NCBI GenBank assembly: GCA_021817045.1
Contig: JAKAWG010000045.1
Span: 1 to 41,442, forward strand
Source: Acidobacteriota bacterium
Lineage (GTDB): Bacteria; Acidobacteriota; Terriglobia; UBA7540
DNA: 41,442 nucleotides
Direction: 5' to 3'
Positions 23,511 through 32,141 of the stretch are shown here, piece after piece (the stretch's first letter is position 1; the number at the start of each line of letters is the position of its first letter). The notes beneath the pieces were generated by a model. It saw only the letters and a program-made list of their open reading frames with translations, did no database searches and was not told the DNA's origin. A program made the translations under genes and the position numbers.

Positions 23511-25892
23511 TCAGTTCCGCAGTGGCTTCCCCGTCTTCAGCATGTGCTGAATTCGCTCCACGGTCTTTCGCTCGCCGCAAAGGCTCAGGAATGCCTCCCG
23601 CTCAAGGTCCAGCACATGTTGTTCGGAGACGCGCTGCGGGGAAGTAAATTCGCCTCCACCGGACAGCACTCGCGCAAGCTGCCGGCCCACGGTCACATCG
23701 TAGTCGGAAAGGTATTCGGCGCGGCGCATCAGGTGCAGGTTGAGCTGCATCTTGCTGTAAGCCGCTCGTCCTTGTGCCAGAATGTCGTCGCGCGGCCTCC
23801 CGGGACGGCAACCAAGGCTCACAAGATCCAGCGCCAACCGTTTTGCAGCCGCAATCTGGCGGTCGCGGTTCATGCAGATGGTATCCTGCGGACTCAGGTA
23901 GCCCATCTGCCGGGCCTCAGCCGCGCTTCCGGAAACCTTGGCCATGCCGATGTTAGTGAAGACGTGTTCGAGCAAATTCCACGGATCGTCATGCGCCGGG
24001 CCGTCCGCAGCTTCCGTGACGCGAACAAGCATTTCTTTTGCGCCGCCTCCGGCCGGAATGAGCCCAACGCCGGTTTCCACCAAGCCCATGTATGTTTCCG
24101 CGTCGGCTACTCGACGTGCGCACTGGAGCGCTGTTTCCGCGCCCCCGCCGAGCGTCAGGCCGAAAGGCGCCGCCACGACAGGCCGCGGTGCGTATTTCAA
24201 CGCCATGTTCGCGTCTTGAAACGCGCGTACCGCTTCGTCCACCTCATCCCATTCGCCATCTTGCATGGCGAGGAGCAACAACATCAAGTTGGCGCCCGCA
24301 CTGAAGTTCGTTCCCTGGTTGCCCACCACCATCGCGTCAAACTGGTCCGTCAAAAGTTTGAGGCCGGCGTGAATCATCTGCACGGCGTCGGGACCGATGG
24401 TGTTCAACTTGGAGTGGAACTCCAGGCAGAGCACGCCGTCGCCCAGATCCACTAGGCTCGCCCCCGCATTTTTTTTCACTTCTCCGGCTTCCGCCTTCGC
24501 CCGCGCGAGTGTCAGAACCCCGGTCTGTTCCGGAACGGTGGCGGTCCCGCCGGAATGGAAATCAAACACCAGAAGACGACGAGCATCCCCAAAATAAAAG
24601 GAATTCTTGCCGGCCGCGTGGAGCTTCGCAACCAGCGGCGGAAGCGTGCGCTTCTCTTCCTTCCAAAGCGCTGCCACCGTGTCGTGGCCCACGCCGTCCC
24701 AGAGTTCAAAGGGACCGTATTGCCAATTGAATCCCCATCGCATCGCCCGGTCTACGGAGCTCAGATCGTCCGCGACCTCCGGGATCCGGCTTGCCGCATA
24801 ATGGCACGTGCGTCCCAGGAGCTTGCGGTAAAAGGACCCTGTTTTGTCCGAGGACTTGAGCAGCGATCGCAGGCGTTCGCGGGCATCCTCAACCCCCATT
24901 GCAAGTTCCACCGCTGGAAGCTTGGGCCGTTGCCGCGGGCGGTACTTCAGCGAGGAAAAATCCAGCGTCAGAATTTTGCCCTCGCCGGCGCGCCGGTAAA
25001 AACCTCCCTTCGTTTTCTCACCCAGCAGATTGGCTTTCATCATGCGCTGCGCGAAGCCGGGCAGGCAGAATAGGTGGTGGCACTCATCTTCCGGCAAGGC
25101 CGTCGCCAGATTTTCGGCGACGTGCGCGAACACGTCAAGGCCCACAAGATCAAGCGTGCGGAAGGTGGCCGATTTCGGCAAGCCCATTGCCGGGCCACTG
25201 AGCGTGTCGATTTCTTCAACGGAAAAGCCCAGTTCCTGCATAAGATCGAGCACCACAAGGGTGAAAAAAGTGCCAATACGGTTGGCAATGAAGTTGGGGC
25301 GGTCTTTGGCGATCACCACACCTTTGCCGAGAACCTCGTCCGCAAAGCTCGAAACACGCCTCATCACGTCCGGCTCCGTGTCCGAAGTGGGGATGACTTC
25401 GAGCAGTTTCATGTACCTTGGCGGGTTGAAAAAATGGGTTCCAAGCCATCGATGACGGAAGGTCTCGCTCCGTCCTTTCGCCAGCGCGGCTAATGCGATG
25501 CCTGATGTGTTGGAACTGATGATCGTTTCTTGTCCAAGAAACGGCTCTACTCTGTCGAGCAGCGCACGCTTAATATGCTCATCCTCCGCGACCGCCTCGA
25601 TCACCCAGTCGCATTTCTTAAGCTCGCCTAAATCATCCTCAAAGTTGCCAATCGTAATCAGGCCGGCGCACCTGGGCTGAAAAAAAGCGGGCGGTCGAGC
25701 CTTGAGCGCCATCTCAAGGCCCGCCTGGGCCAAGAAATTGCGCTGCGCTGCGCAGTTCGCCGCCGGCTCTCCTCGCTGCTCCGAGACACGGTCCAAAAGC
25801 ACGCACGGAACGCCGGCGTTCGCGACGTGGGCGGCGATCTGCGCCCCCATGGTTCCCGCTCCGAGAACAGCGATCTTACGAATGCCGCGCAC
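23511..25892 (-). CDS. fadN: FadN-type 3-hydroxyacyl-CoA dehydrogenase/enoyl-CoA hydratase
   Basis: A 793-residue bifunctional beta-oxidation enzyme with the FadN domain order, the reverse of FadB. The NAD-binding domain comes first (IRKIAVLGAGTMGAQIAAHV), with GTHFFNPPRYMKLLEVI carrying the catalytic histidine and DRPNFIANRIGTFF. Two C-terminal HAD domains follow, then a crotonase fold with the oxyanion segment GTNFSAGANL and catalytic glutamates in LGGGAETAL and MGLVETGVGLIPAGGG. I prefer the GTG at 25892, with AGGAG 4-5 bp upstream. That start gives an N terminus like Bacillus FadN; an in-frame ATG at 25937 adds 15 unlikely residues. It is first in the operon fadN-DUF1326-fadA-fadE. Confidence 0.92.
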   Translation of the reverse strand: MRGIRKIAVLGAGTMGAQIAAHVANAGVPCVLLDRVSEQRGEPAANCAAQRNFLAQAGLEMALKARPPAFFQPRCAGLITIGNFEDDLGELKKCDWVIEAVAEDEHIKRALLDRVEPFLGQETIISSNTSGIALAALAKGRSETFRHRWLGTHFFNPPRYMKLLEVIPTSDTEPDVMRRVSSFADEVLGKGVVIAKDRPNFIANRIGTFFTLVVLDLMQELGFSVEEIDTLSGPAMGLPKSATFRTLDLVGLDVFAHVAENLATALPEDECHHLFCLPGFAQRMMKANLLGEKTKGGFYRRAGEGKILTLDFSSLKYRPRQRPKLPAVELAMGVEDARERLRSLLKSSDKTGSFYRKLLGRTCHYAASRIPEVADDLSSVDRAMRWGFNWQYGPFELWDGVGHDTVAALWKEEKRTLPPLVAKLHAAGKNSFYFGDARRLLVFDFHSGGTATVPEQTGVLTLARAKAEAGEVKKNAGASLVDLGDGVLCLEFHSKLNTIGPDAVQMIHAGLKLLTDQFDAMVVGNQGTNFSAGANLMLLLLAMQDGEWDEVDEAVRAFQDANMALKYAPRPVVAAPFGLTLGGGAETALQCARRVADAETYMGLVETGVGLIPAGGGAKEMLVRVTEAADGPAHDDPWNLLEHVFTNIGMAKVSGSAAEARQMGYLSPQDTICMNRDRQIAAAKRLALDLVSLGCRPGRPRDDILAQGRAAYSKMQLNLHLMRRAEYLSDYDVTVGRQLARVLSGGGEFTSPQRVSEQHVLDLEREAFLSLCGERKTVERIQHMLKTGKPLRN

Positions 25893-26012
25893 TGCACTCC
25901 TGAAGATAGCATAGCCCACGGCGCCCTCGCAGCGCACCTTGGATGGCCTTGTTTCCGCGGCTGCCTTCGATTCGTTTATACTGCGATGCTCTTTTCGTAT
26001 AGAATCGTATGG

Positions 26013-26825
26013 ATGACAACAAAATATACCGCCAATCTCCCGAAGGTGTTCACCCTTTGGGTCGCAGCTTGCCTTGCAATTCTCCTCGGAACCAGTCTCC
26101 CATGTGCGGCTGCCGGACGCGTGGACCTGACTGTCTCCGCCGCCATCAGCTTGATGAACGCTTTACAGTCGATCCGACCCCTTTACCGGCGCACAACTCC
26201 CGGAGTCTCCATCAGCCTGAACCTTGGCGCCTCGGGCATCCTGGAAGAGCAGATCAAGCAGGGTGCCCCGGTAGACGTTTTCATTTCGGCCTCTCCCCAG
26301 GAAATGAACGGACTTGAAAAGACTGGGTTGCTCGTCCCGGGCACGCGCGAGAACCTCCTTGCGAACACGCTCGTCCTCATCTCGCCCAAGGGCTCCGATG
26401 CGGTGACCGGCTTCAAGAGCCTGGCAACCCCCCAAGTTAGAAGAGTGGCCATCGCGGAACCGGAGAGCGTACCCGCCGGAACTTATGCCCGGCAAACGTT
26501 GGAGTATCTCAAGCTATACTCTTTGATCGAGCCGAAACTCATTTTTGCCGCCAACGTGCGCCAGGTTCTGGCATACGTGGAAACGGACAATGTGGACGCG
26601 GGGTTCGTTTACACGACCGACGCTGCTATCACGAATCGCGTGAAAGTAGTGGCGACGGCTCCGCCCCCATCCCACGAGCCGATCGTTTACCCTGTGGCCG
26701 TCGTCAAAGGCACGCGCCATATTCGGGCTGCGGAGGCCTTTGTGCGCTTCTTGAGCGCACCGGAGGCTCAGCAGGCTTTCCGCCGCGCAGGATTTTTGCC
26801 GGCAGCAGACCGGCGCAAACCGTGA
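26013..26825 (+). CDS. modA: Molybdate ABC transporter substrate-binding protein
   Basis: A periplasmic binding protein of about 270 residues. A signal sequence (VFTLWVAACLAILLGTSLPC) precedes the ModA opening GRVDLTVSAAISLMNALQSI. Oxyanion-binding segments include LNLGASGILEEQIKQGAPVD with VFISAS, IAEPESVPAGTYARQTLE and VDAGFVYTTDA. It captures molybdate or tungstate for ModBC. An alternative ATG at 25986 would lengthen the N terminus by 9 residues. The gene is divergent from fadN. A TATACT -10-like hexamer lies at 25977-25982, without a good -35 box. Confidence 0.9.
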   Translation: MTTKYTANLPKVFTLWVAACLAILLGTSLPCAAAGRVDLTVSAAISLMNALQSIRPLYRRTTPGVSISLNLGASGILEEQIKQGAPVDVFISASPQEMNGLEKTGLLVPGTRENLLANTLVLISPKGSDAVTGFKSLATPQVRRVAIAEPESVPAGTYARQTLEYLKLYSLIEPKLIFAANVRQVLAYVETDNVDAGFVYTTDAAITNRVKVVATAPPPSHEPIVYPVAVVKGTRHIRAAEAFVRFLSAPEAQQAFRRAGFLPAADRRKP

Positions 26826-26848
26826 GGGCTGTGGGAAAAATCCGAATA

Positions 26849-26928
26849 TGTCATGCTGAGCGCAGCGAAGCATCTCGGTTGTCACTGGAAATAAAATGCT
26901 GAGGTCCTTCGCTCAGCTCAGGATGACA
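26849..26928. repeat. TGTCAT-type inverted repeat between modA and modB
   Basis: TGTCATGCTGAGCGCAGCG at the left and CGCTCAGCTCAGGATGACA at the right form imperfect inverted ends about 80 bp apart. Related ends occur at 36659-36740 and around 41281. It is a dispersed repeat of MITE or REP type lying within the mod operon. Confidence 0.65.
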
Positions 26929-26998
26929 GGCTCCCGGAATTCCGTCATAGTTCCCGGGAAATAATACCAGTTGCCGACCTTCGCGCCCAGGCAGAAAC

Positions 26999-27685
26999 GT
27001 GCCATCGAACACTGATCCCATCCTAATTTCCCTTGAAACCTCCGCCACGGCCACTCTGATCATTTTTTTCTTGGGCCTCGCGGCGGCCTACTGGCGCGTT
27101 CGTTCCGGCACGGCGGCGAGCCGCCTGATGGATGCGCTGTTCGTGATGCCACTCGTGCTTCCCCCTACCGTCGTAGGCTACCTTCTGCTTTTGCTGCTTG
27201 GGCGGGGCGGCCCGGCTGGACGCGCGCTCGAAGCGCTGGGCTTGAATGTTCTGTTCACCTGGCCCTCCACGGTAATCGCCGCCACGGTCGTCGCCTTTCC
27301 GCTGATGTACTTGTCCTGCCGGGGAGCGTTGCAGCAGACGCCTTCGGGCTTCGCGCAAGCCGCCCGCACCCTCGGCGCCGGCGAGTGGACCGTCTTCTGG
27401 AAAATCACCCTCCCGCTGGCTTGGCCAGGAATCCTCGCCGGCACCGTGCTTGCTTTCGCGCGCGCGCTCGGGGAGTTCGGCGCCACGCTCATGCTCGCCG
27501 GAAACATTCCAGGTAGGACACAGACACTTCCCATCGCCATTTTTTTTGCCGCCGAGGCCGGAGAAATGAGACAAGCTTTGGCGTGGGTTCTGGTCACGGT
27601 AGGAATTTCGGCGGTGGCCATCGGACTTCTGAACGCGTGGGGCCGCGTTGGTGCGGCGGGCACGGTTTTAAGTAGAAGGGGCTAG
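26999..27685 (+). CDS. modB: Molybdate ABC transporter permease
   Basis: A 228-residue inner-membrane protein with about five helices. It has the ABC-permease EAA-type loop GAGEWTVFWKITLPLAWPGI then LAG, and the ModB-typical MPLVLPPTVVGYLLLLLLGR and ARALGEFGATLMLAGNIPGR. It starts at GTG. It pairs with ModA and ModC in molybdate import. It is separated from modA by 173 bp that contain a dispersed repeat, but still reads in the same direction. Confidence 0.92.
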   Translation: MPSNTDPILISLETSATATLIIFFLGLAAAYWRVRSGTAASRLMDALFVMPLVLPPTVVGYLLLLLLGRGGPAGRALEALGLNVLFTWPSTVIAATVVAFPLMYLSCRGALQQTPSGFAQAARTLGAGEWTVFWKITLPLAWPGILAGTVLAFARALGEFGATLMLAGNIPGRTQTLPIAIFFAAEAGEMRQALAWVLVTVGISAVAIGLLNAWGRVGAAGTVLSRRG

Positions 27686-27805
27686 AGCGGCGCGTCCAAC
27701 GCTTCTCTGCGTATGGAGTGCGGTGAAGATTAGGTAGACGGATTTGCAACGCACTCCACTGGCGCGGAGCCGGTGACGGATTTCTGCGAGGTGCGAAAAG
27801 ATCAG

Positions 27806-28906
27806 ATGGATCTGGAAGTTAACATCGAACGAGAGTGCAATGGATTCCTCCTTCAAGTCTCGTTCCGAGCCAGTCACAAAACGCTAGGGATTCTCGGTCC
27901 ATCCGGCTCGGGGAAAAGCATGACGCTGCGCTGCATCGCCGGGCTCGAAGCTCCGGCGCGGGGAAGCATTGTGCTGAACGGGAGGCCGCTTTTCGATTCC
28001 AGCCGTGGCATCAGCGTGCCCAGCCGCAAACGTCGGGTGGGATTTCTGATGCAGGATTACGCTCTCTTTCCTCACATGACCGTGGCGCATAACATTGCCT
28101 TTGGCCTGCGCAAACTGCCTCGGACGCGAGTGCGAGAAATCGTGAACGGGCAGCTCGAGCGTTTTCAATTGCAGGGCCTCGAGGCACGCTACCCGCGCCA
28201 ACTCTCCGGGGGCCAGCAGCAGCGCGCGGCAATGGCCAGGGCAATGGCCATTGAGCCGGAAATACTGATGCTCGACGAGCCGCTCTCAGCCCTCGATGTC
28301 CACTTGCGGAGCCAAATGGAGACGCTGCTCGTCGAGGCGTTGTCCGCTTATCGCGGCGTTTCCCTCTATGTCACCCACAACCTTGAAGAAGCCTACAGGA
28401 TTTCCGAAGAAATTGTCGTCCTCTCGCAGGGCCGGGAGGTGGCGTTCGGTCCCAAGGACGAAATCTTCCGTCATTCGCCTACGTTTACGGTTGCTCGGGT
28501 AACGGGTTGCAAGAATTTTTCCCGCGCTCGGGTCTCTGCCCCTGGTTTCGTCGAAGCCCTTGACTGGGGATGCCGCGTGCGCGTCTGCCCTCCAATTCCC
28601 GAAGAGCTGGAATTTATCGGCGTTCGCGCGCATCACCTCACCTTCACAGCCGGTCCAGGCGCTGAGAATGCTTTCCCCTGCGAATTGGTTCGCTCCGTCG
28701 AAGGGCCGTTTCGAATGACGCTTTTTCTCAGGCTCATTGCCCCAAATGCCCCAGCGGGTCATCATCATCTCCAGGCAGAGATCACGAGAGAAAATTGGGC
28801 CGCACTCCAAGACCATCCTCTGCCCTGGCTTGTCTGCCTGCCTCCCGAGCGTATCATGTTGCTAAGGAAAGAAACGGATCTGCAGCGGCCTGACGCTTTG
28901 CCGTAG
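27806..28906 (+). CDS. modC: Molybdate ABC transporter ATP-binding protein
   Basis: A 366-residue ATPase. It has Walker A GPSGSGKS, Q-loop LMQDYALFPHM, signature LSGGQQQRAAMARAM, Walker B ILMLDEPLSALD and H-loop VTHNLEEAY. The C-terminal region (after about residue 230) corresponds to the regulatory molybdate-binding (MOP/TOBE) part of ModC, although only one copy is apparent. I chose the ATG at 27806 over the upstream GTG at 27773, because ModC proteins start just before the first strand. It energises the modAB system. Confidence 0.9.
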   Translation: MDLEVNIERECNGFLLQVSFRASHKTLGILGPSGSGKSMTLRCIAGLEAPARGSIVLNGRPLFDSSRGISVPSRKRRVGFLMQDYALFPHMTVAHNIAFGLRKLPRTRVREIVNGQLERFQLQGLEARYPRQLSGGQQQRAAMARAMAIEPEILMLDEPLSALDVHLRSQMETLLVEALSAYRGVSLYVTHNLEEAYRISEEIVVLSQGREVAFGPKDEIFRHSPTFTVARVTGCKNFSRARVSAPGFVEALDWGCRVRVCPPIPEELEFIGVRAHHLTFTAGPGAENAFPCELVRSVEGPFRMTLFLRLIAPNAPAGHHHLQAEITRENWAALQDHPLPWLVCLPPERIMLLRKETDLQRPDALP

Positions 28907-29057
28907 CATGCTATTTTTGATTTGCTCGCGGATAGTTTATCATGCCCCATCACGGACCGCCTCGCGTCCTCTGTCACCTGGTCGCGCCGTGCGGAACAAG
29001 GGCAAGTATCTGCTAAAATAAGCCGTCCAGCCGTATTGCTATTCCTCACCATCTCCA

Positions 29058-29663
29058 ATGAGTCCACGCCGCGCTAATCCGGAACTTGCGGAACGACGCC
29101 GGGAAGCTCTGGTTAAGGCCGGCTACGCCGAGATTGTCGAGAAAGGCATTCACGCAACTACGATCGACGGAGTGATTGCACGTGCCGGCTTCAGCAAAGG
29201 CGGAGCGCTTTACTATTTTCGAACCAGAGACGACTTACTCTATGCGGTCCTGGAATGGCTTCTCGCGCAACTCGACCGCACGCTCGACCAGGTGGCGTCC
29301 AGCCGCGAAGCGCCGCGCGCGCGGCTCGCTTCGGAATTGGAAGTTCTCTTCCATAGCGCGGAGGTGAACCGAAAGCTCTATCTCGTCCTACTTGATTTCG
29401 CTGCGCTGGGATTGCGCATGGAGAGATTCCGCGTACTGCTGGCCGGCTTTTTCGAGCGCTGCCGCAAGCGGGACGAGGTCATCGTCGAGGAAGGCATCCG
29501 CGACGGGCAATTTCGCCCCGTCAAGCCAGAAGACGCTGCCCGAACGTTGCGCAGCCTCGTGGATGGCTACAACCTCCACTGGCTCCTGACCGGGGAGGGC
29601 GACAGTCTGGAAAGCTATCGCGACCGGTGCCGCGCTGTGCTTGGCGCATACCTGCTGCGGTAG
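29058..29663 (+). CDS. TetR/AcrR family transcriptional regulator
   Basis: A 201-residue one-component regulator. Its N-terminal helix-turn-helix (about residues 12-58) reads ALVKAGYAEIVEKGIHATTI, then DGVIARAGFSKGGALYYFRT, a typical TetR DNA-binding domain. The C-terminal helical domain (60-200) binds an unknown ligand. It follows modC by 151 bp in the same direction and precedes the intergenic zone before the ATP synthase genes. Proximity to the fad operon makes a fatty-acid or acyl-CoA ligand possible, but no operator was identified. Confidence 0.9.
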   Translation: MSPRRANPELAERRREALVKAGYAEIVEKGIHATTIDGVIARAGFSKGGALYYFRTRDDLLYAVLEWLLAQLDRTLDQVASSREAPRARLASELEVLFHSAEVNRKLYLVLLDFAALGLRMERFRVLLAGFFERCRKRDEVIVEEGIRDGQFRPVKPEDAARTLRSLVDGYNLHWLLTGEGDSLESYRDRCRAVLGAYLLR

Positions 29664-29803
29664 CAAACTCTGGGATTCACCGCGGCACCACAAGGCGGTC
29701 CGTGGGGATGAAAAATCTGCCCTGCCTGCCTCGACTGACTCATTCGCTCACTCAGCGGTGATTCTTGATGCAGCTGTACCGCAATCTGAAGGGGCGTATC
29801 AGC

Positions 29804-29832
29804 TTGACAGTTCCCGGCGAAATGTGTAGTAT
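29804..29832 (+). promoter_or_regulatory. Near-consensus sigma-70 promoter, orphan
   Basis: TTGACA (29804-29809), a 17-bp spacer and TAGTAT (29827-29832) form one of the best promoters in the window. It points into an AT-richer stretch with only very short ORFs, 560 bp before atpF'. Confidence 0.65.
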
Positions 29833-29876
29833 TGAGTAACCACGCCCCTCGCGAACTTATTGCCCAGAACACTGCG

Positions 29877-30071
29877 ATGTCCGTCACGAATGCTACCTGC
29901 CCAACAGCGATTTTGCATAGCGATACCCTTCAAACCGGCCAGCCAAGGCTCAATCTCACGGCTCTGAAAGAAATTCCTAGGCTAGGGACTTCAAGAGAAA
30001 TTAGTGGGTCGGTTTTGTTCGGGAAACCCACCAAATTGATGAAAACAAACAACATTAGAATTTGCTTATGA
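29877..30071 (+). CDS. Possible small protein of 64 residues
   Basis: The first ATG downstream of the predicted transcription start of the promoter at 29804-29832 opens a 64-residue frame (MSVTNATCPTAILHSDTLQT and onward). Its stop codon overlaps the start of the next small frame (ATGA at 30068). No ribosome-binding site or known motif is visible. The stretch may instead be a non-coding RNA. It contains an inverted repeat GTGGGT/ACCCAC at about 30004-30031. Function is unknown. Confidence 0.25.
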   Translation: MSVTNATCPTAILHSDTLQTGQPRLNLTALKEIPRLGTSREISGSVLFGKPTKLMKTNNIRICL

Positions 30072-30175
30072 CGAGCAAAGCCAAAAGCAAAGCCAAGCGC
30101 CTCGGCCATAAATATGTTAAACCATCTAGAATGATCAACTTGAAAGGGCTAGGGAAATGCTCGCAAAAAATATAA
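30068..30175 (+). CDS. Possible small basic protein of 35 residues
   Basis: A lysine- and arginine-rich frame (MTSKAKSKAKRLGHKYVKPS, then RMINLKGLGKCSQKI). It begins by ATGA overlap with the preceding 64-residue frame. The composition resembles small nucleic-acid- or ribosome-binding proteins, but I recognise no family. No Shine-Dalgarno is evident, so translation would rely on coupling. Base composition is more AT-rich than the flanking genes. Confidence 0.3.
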   Translation: MTSKAKSKAKRLGHKYVKPSRMINLKGLGKCSQKI

Positions 30176-30309
30176 GTTATTGAAAAAAAACCACATAAAC
30201 ATATCGCCGGCGCTGGAAAACTATGAATCGAAATCAAGATTGGCCCCATCGCATTGGGAGCGCTGGAGCGAGCCCTGCGTGCCACGGCCGGGTATGGAGC
30301 GCCATGGCC

Positions 30310-30338
30310 TTGACACTTTCTGTAGTGGCGTGTTAAAT
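30310..30338 (+). promoter_or_regulatory. Predicted promoter of the ATP synthase operon
   Basis: TTGACA (30310-30315), a 17-bp spacer and TTAAAT (30333-30338) give a near-consensus sigma-70 promoter. The leader to the atpF' start at 30392 would be about 45 nt. Confidence 0.7.
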
Positions 30339-30391
30339 TTTGGGCTTTGGCAGGTCTATTCCGAGTCAAACAAACGAGTTAGTGTCGCTGG

Positions 30392-30850
30392 ATGAGCGAG
30401 ACGCTGAAGCTGCTGCAAAGTGATTTTCTCAGCAGCATTCCCACCATTCTGTTTGTCGTAATTCTTCTGGCAATTCTGGATCGCCTTTTCTTCCGCCCTG
30501 TGTCGGAAGTGATGAAGAATCGCGCCGAAGAAACGGAGGGAGCGCTTGCCCGCGCGCGCTCGCGCGCTGAAGAAGCGGACGCTAAGTCGCGTCAGTATGA
30601 GGAAGCGCTGCGAGCCGCTCGTCAGGAGCTCTATGCCCAGCGGCAGAACGCAAAGCGCAAGGCAGAGGCGGAGCGCGAGTCTGTGCTGAACACGGCGCGG
30701 GAACGCACGGGGGCTATGGTGAAGTCAGCCGAGGCGGCGATCTCCGCCGAAGTACGGACCGCAAAAGATCAACTGGCGGCTTCGTGCCACGCCTTGGCAC
30801 AAGAGCTTACCAATAGGATTATTTCTGGCGACGGGAGTACGGCGCCGTGA
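30392..30850 (+). CDS. atpF': ATP synthase F0 subunit b'
   Basis: A 152-residue subunit of the peripheral stalk. One N-terminal membrane helix (IPTILFVVILLAILDRLFF, about 16-34) is followed by FRPVSEVMKNRAEETEGALA and a long charged coiled coil rich in A, E, R and K. It is the first gene of the operon and the first of two different b-type subunits, as in phototrophs and some acidobacteria. Its stop overlaps the GTG start of the next gene. Confidence 0.85.
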   Translation: MSETLKLLQSDFLSSIPTILFVVILLAILDRLFFRPVSEVMKNRAEETEGALARARSRAEEADAKSRQYEEALRAARQELYAQRQNAKRKAEAERESVLNTARERTGAMVKSAEAAISAEVRTAKDQLAASCHALAQELTNRIISGDGSTAP

Positions 30851-31467
30851 AGACCTGGCAAGACATTTTTGCTCGTTTGGCTCTTACAGCCTGTTTGGTT
30901 TGTTGGGTTCCATGGCAAGCTGACGCGAGCGGCAGAGTGCATCCGGCAAGTGCAGCGCTCCTCGCCGGGCAGGTACCGGGCCACGAAGCGCTTTTCGACT
31001 GGATCAATCTCTCCCTACTCATCGCCGCGCTGGTTTATCTCCTCCACAAGCCGCTTGGCGGGTTCTTCCGCGAGCGTTCGGCAGGCATACGCAAAGCTCT
31101 TGAAGAAGGACGCTCTGCCTTGGAACGCGCGCACGCTCAGTTGGCTGCCATGGAAGAAAAAACGCGCGGCCTGGAAGCACAGATCGTCGCGCTCAAAGCC
31201 GAAGCGGCCCGGCAAACCGAGGCCGAGCGGGAACGCCTTAGCCGCGCCACCGAGCAAGACGCGGAGCGCATTTTGCACGTCGCGCAGGCGTCAATCGAGA
31301 TCGCCGTGCAAGCCGCTAAGCTGGAGTTGAAAGCGCACGCGGTGCGCGAGGCAACGGACATGGCGGAGAAGATGGTTCGCGAACGCCTGGACGAGGCGGC
31401 GCGGGCACGGCTGGTGAGGCGCTTTCTCGACGGGCTGCATCGCAGCGAGTCCCGGCCGCCTGCATAG
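30847..31467 (+). CDS. atpF: ATP synthase F0 subunit b
   Basis: A 206-residue second b subunit, starting at GTG with a 4-bp overlap. An N-terminal hydrophobic, signal-like segment (LALTACLVCWVPWQADASG) precedes the membrane anchor (LFDWINLSLLIAALVYLLHK). Then follow GGFFRERSAGIRKALEEGRS and a long coiled coil that bridges F0 to the delta subunit. The extra N-terminal segment makes it longer than the E. coli subunit (156 residues). Confidence 0.87.
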   Translation: MKTWQDIFARLALTACLVCWVPWQADASGRVHPASAALLAGQVPGHEALFDWINLSLLIAALVYLLHKPLGGFFRERSAGIRKALEEGRSALERAHAQLAAMEEKTRGLEAQIVALKAEAARQTEAERERLSRATEQDAERILHVAQASIEIAVQAAKLELKAHAVREATDMAEKMVRERLDEAARARLVRRFLDGLHRSESRPPA

Positions 31468-31529
31468 CAGGTCCGAGGGGCGCGGCTTTTACTTAAGCTG
31501 GCCTTCAGCAGAGTGAGGTTTTCACGATC

Positions 31530-32069
31530 ATGCCGATGGCAGTTGCCCAACGCTACGCTCGCGCCCTCGCGGAAGCAGCGGGCCCCGACGCCGATTACAC
31601 CCGGCTGGCGCGAGAACTGGACGATTTTGCTTCCGCTTACCAGGCGAGCGCGGAGTTGCGCGAAGTTCTGGCCAGCCCGGCCGTTTCGCCAAGCCAAAAG
31701 TCCGCGTTAATCGAAACTCTTGCCAAGCGGCTTGGCAGCTCCGAGGTAACCTCGCGGTTTCTTCGAGTCCTGCTGGCGCATTACCGCTTGCCTCTCCTCG
31801 ACGAAATTCGCCAGGCCTTCCGGAATTACGTTCAAGAACGGCTCGGCGTATTGACCATGAGCATCGTCTCGGCTTCGCCCTTGCCGGAAGATGAGCGCGC
31901 CGCGCTTAGTGAACGCTTCAGCCAGTTAACCCGCAAAAAGGTTGAGATCGATTTTCAGGTAGACCCCACGCTCCTGGGCGGATTGAGAGCGCAAGTCCGA
32001 AGCACGGTTTACGACGGAAGCGTGCGTGGTTTTTTGGACCGCGTGCGCGAGCACCTGGAAGCGGGGTAG
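31530..32069 (+). CDS. atpH: ATP synthase F1 subunit delta
   Basis: A 179-residue OSCP/delta subunit. It starts AVAQRYARALAEAAG and contains SPAVSPSQKSALIETLAKRL. The C-terminal FQVDPTLLGGLRAQVRSTVY followed by DGSVRGFLDRV is the most conserved part of the family. It links the b/b' stalk to the top of the alpha3-beta3 head. It lies 62 bp after atpF and 72 bp before atpA. Confidence 0.93.
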   Translation: MPMAVAQRYARALAEAAGPDADYTRLARELDDFASAYQASAELREVLASPAVSPSQKSALIETLAKRLGSSEVTSRFLRVLLAHYRLPLLDEIRQAFRNYVQERLGVLTMSIVSASPLPEDERAALSERFSQLTRKKVEIDFQVDPTLLGGLRAQVRSTVYDGSVRGFLDRVREHLEAG

Positions 32070-32141
32070 TATCTTAAGGGAGACGTGGCGCTCAAGAATT
32101 AGACGGCGCTCGGCAGCTCCGCAAACGAGAGGAACGACGCG

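Noticed and set aside
23301-24455. A 384-codon plus-strand frame over fadN and the DUF1326 gene
   Set aside because: It spans two real minus-strand genes and has no recognisable domain.
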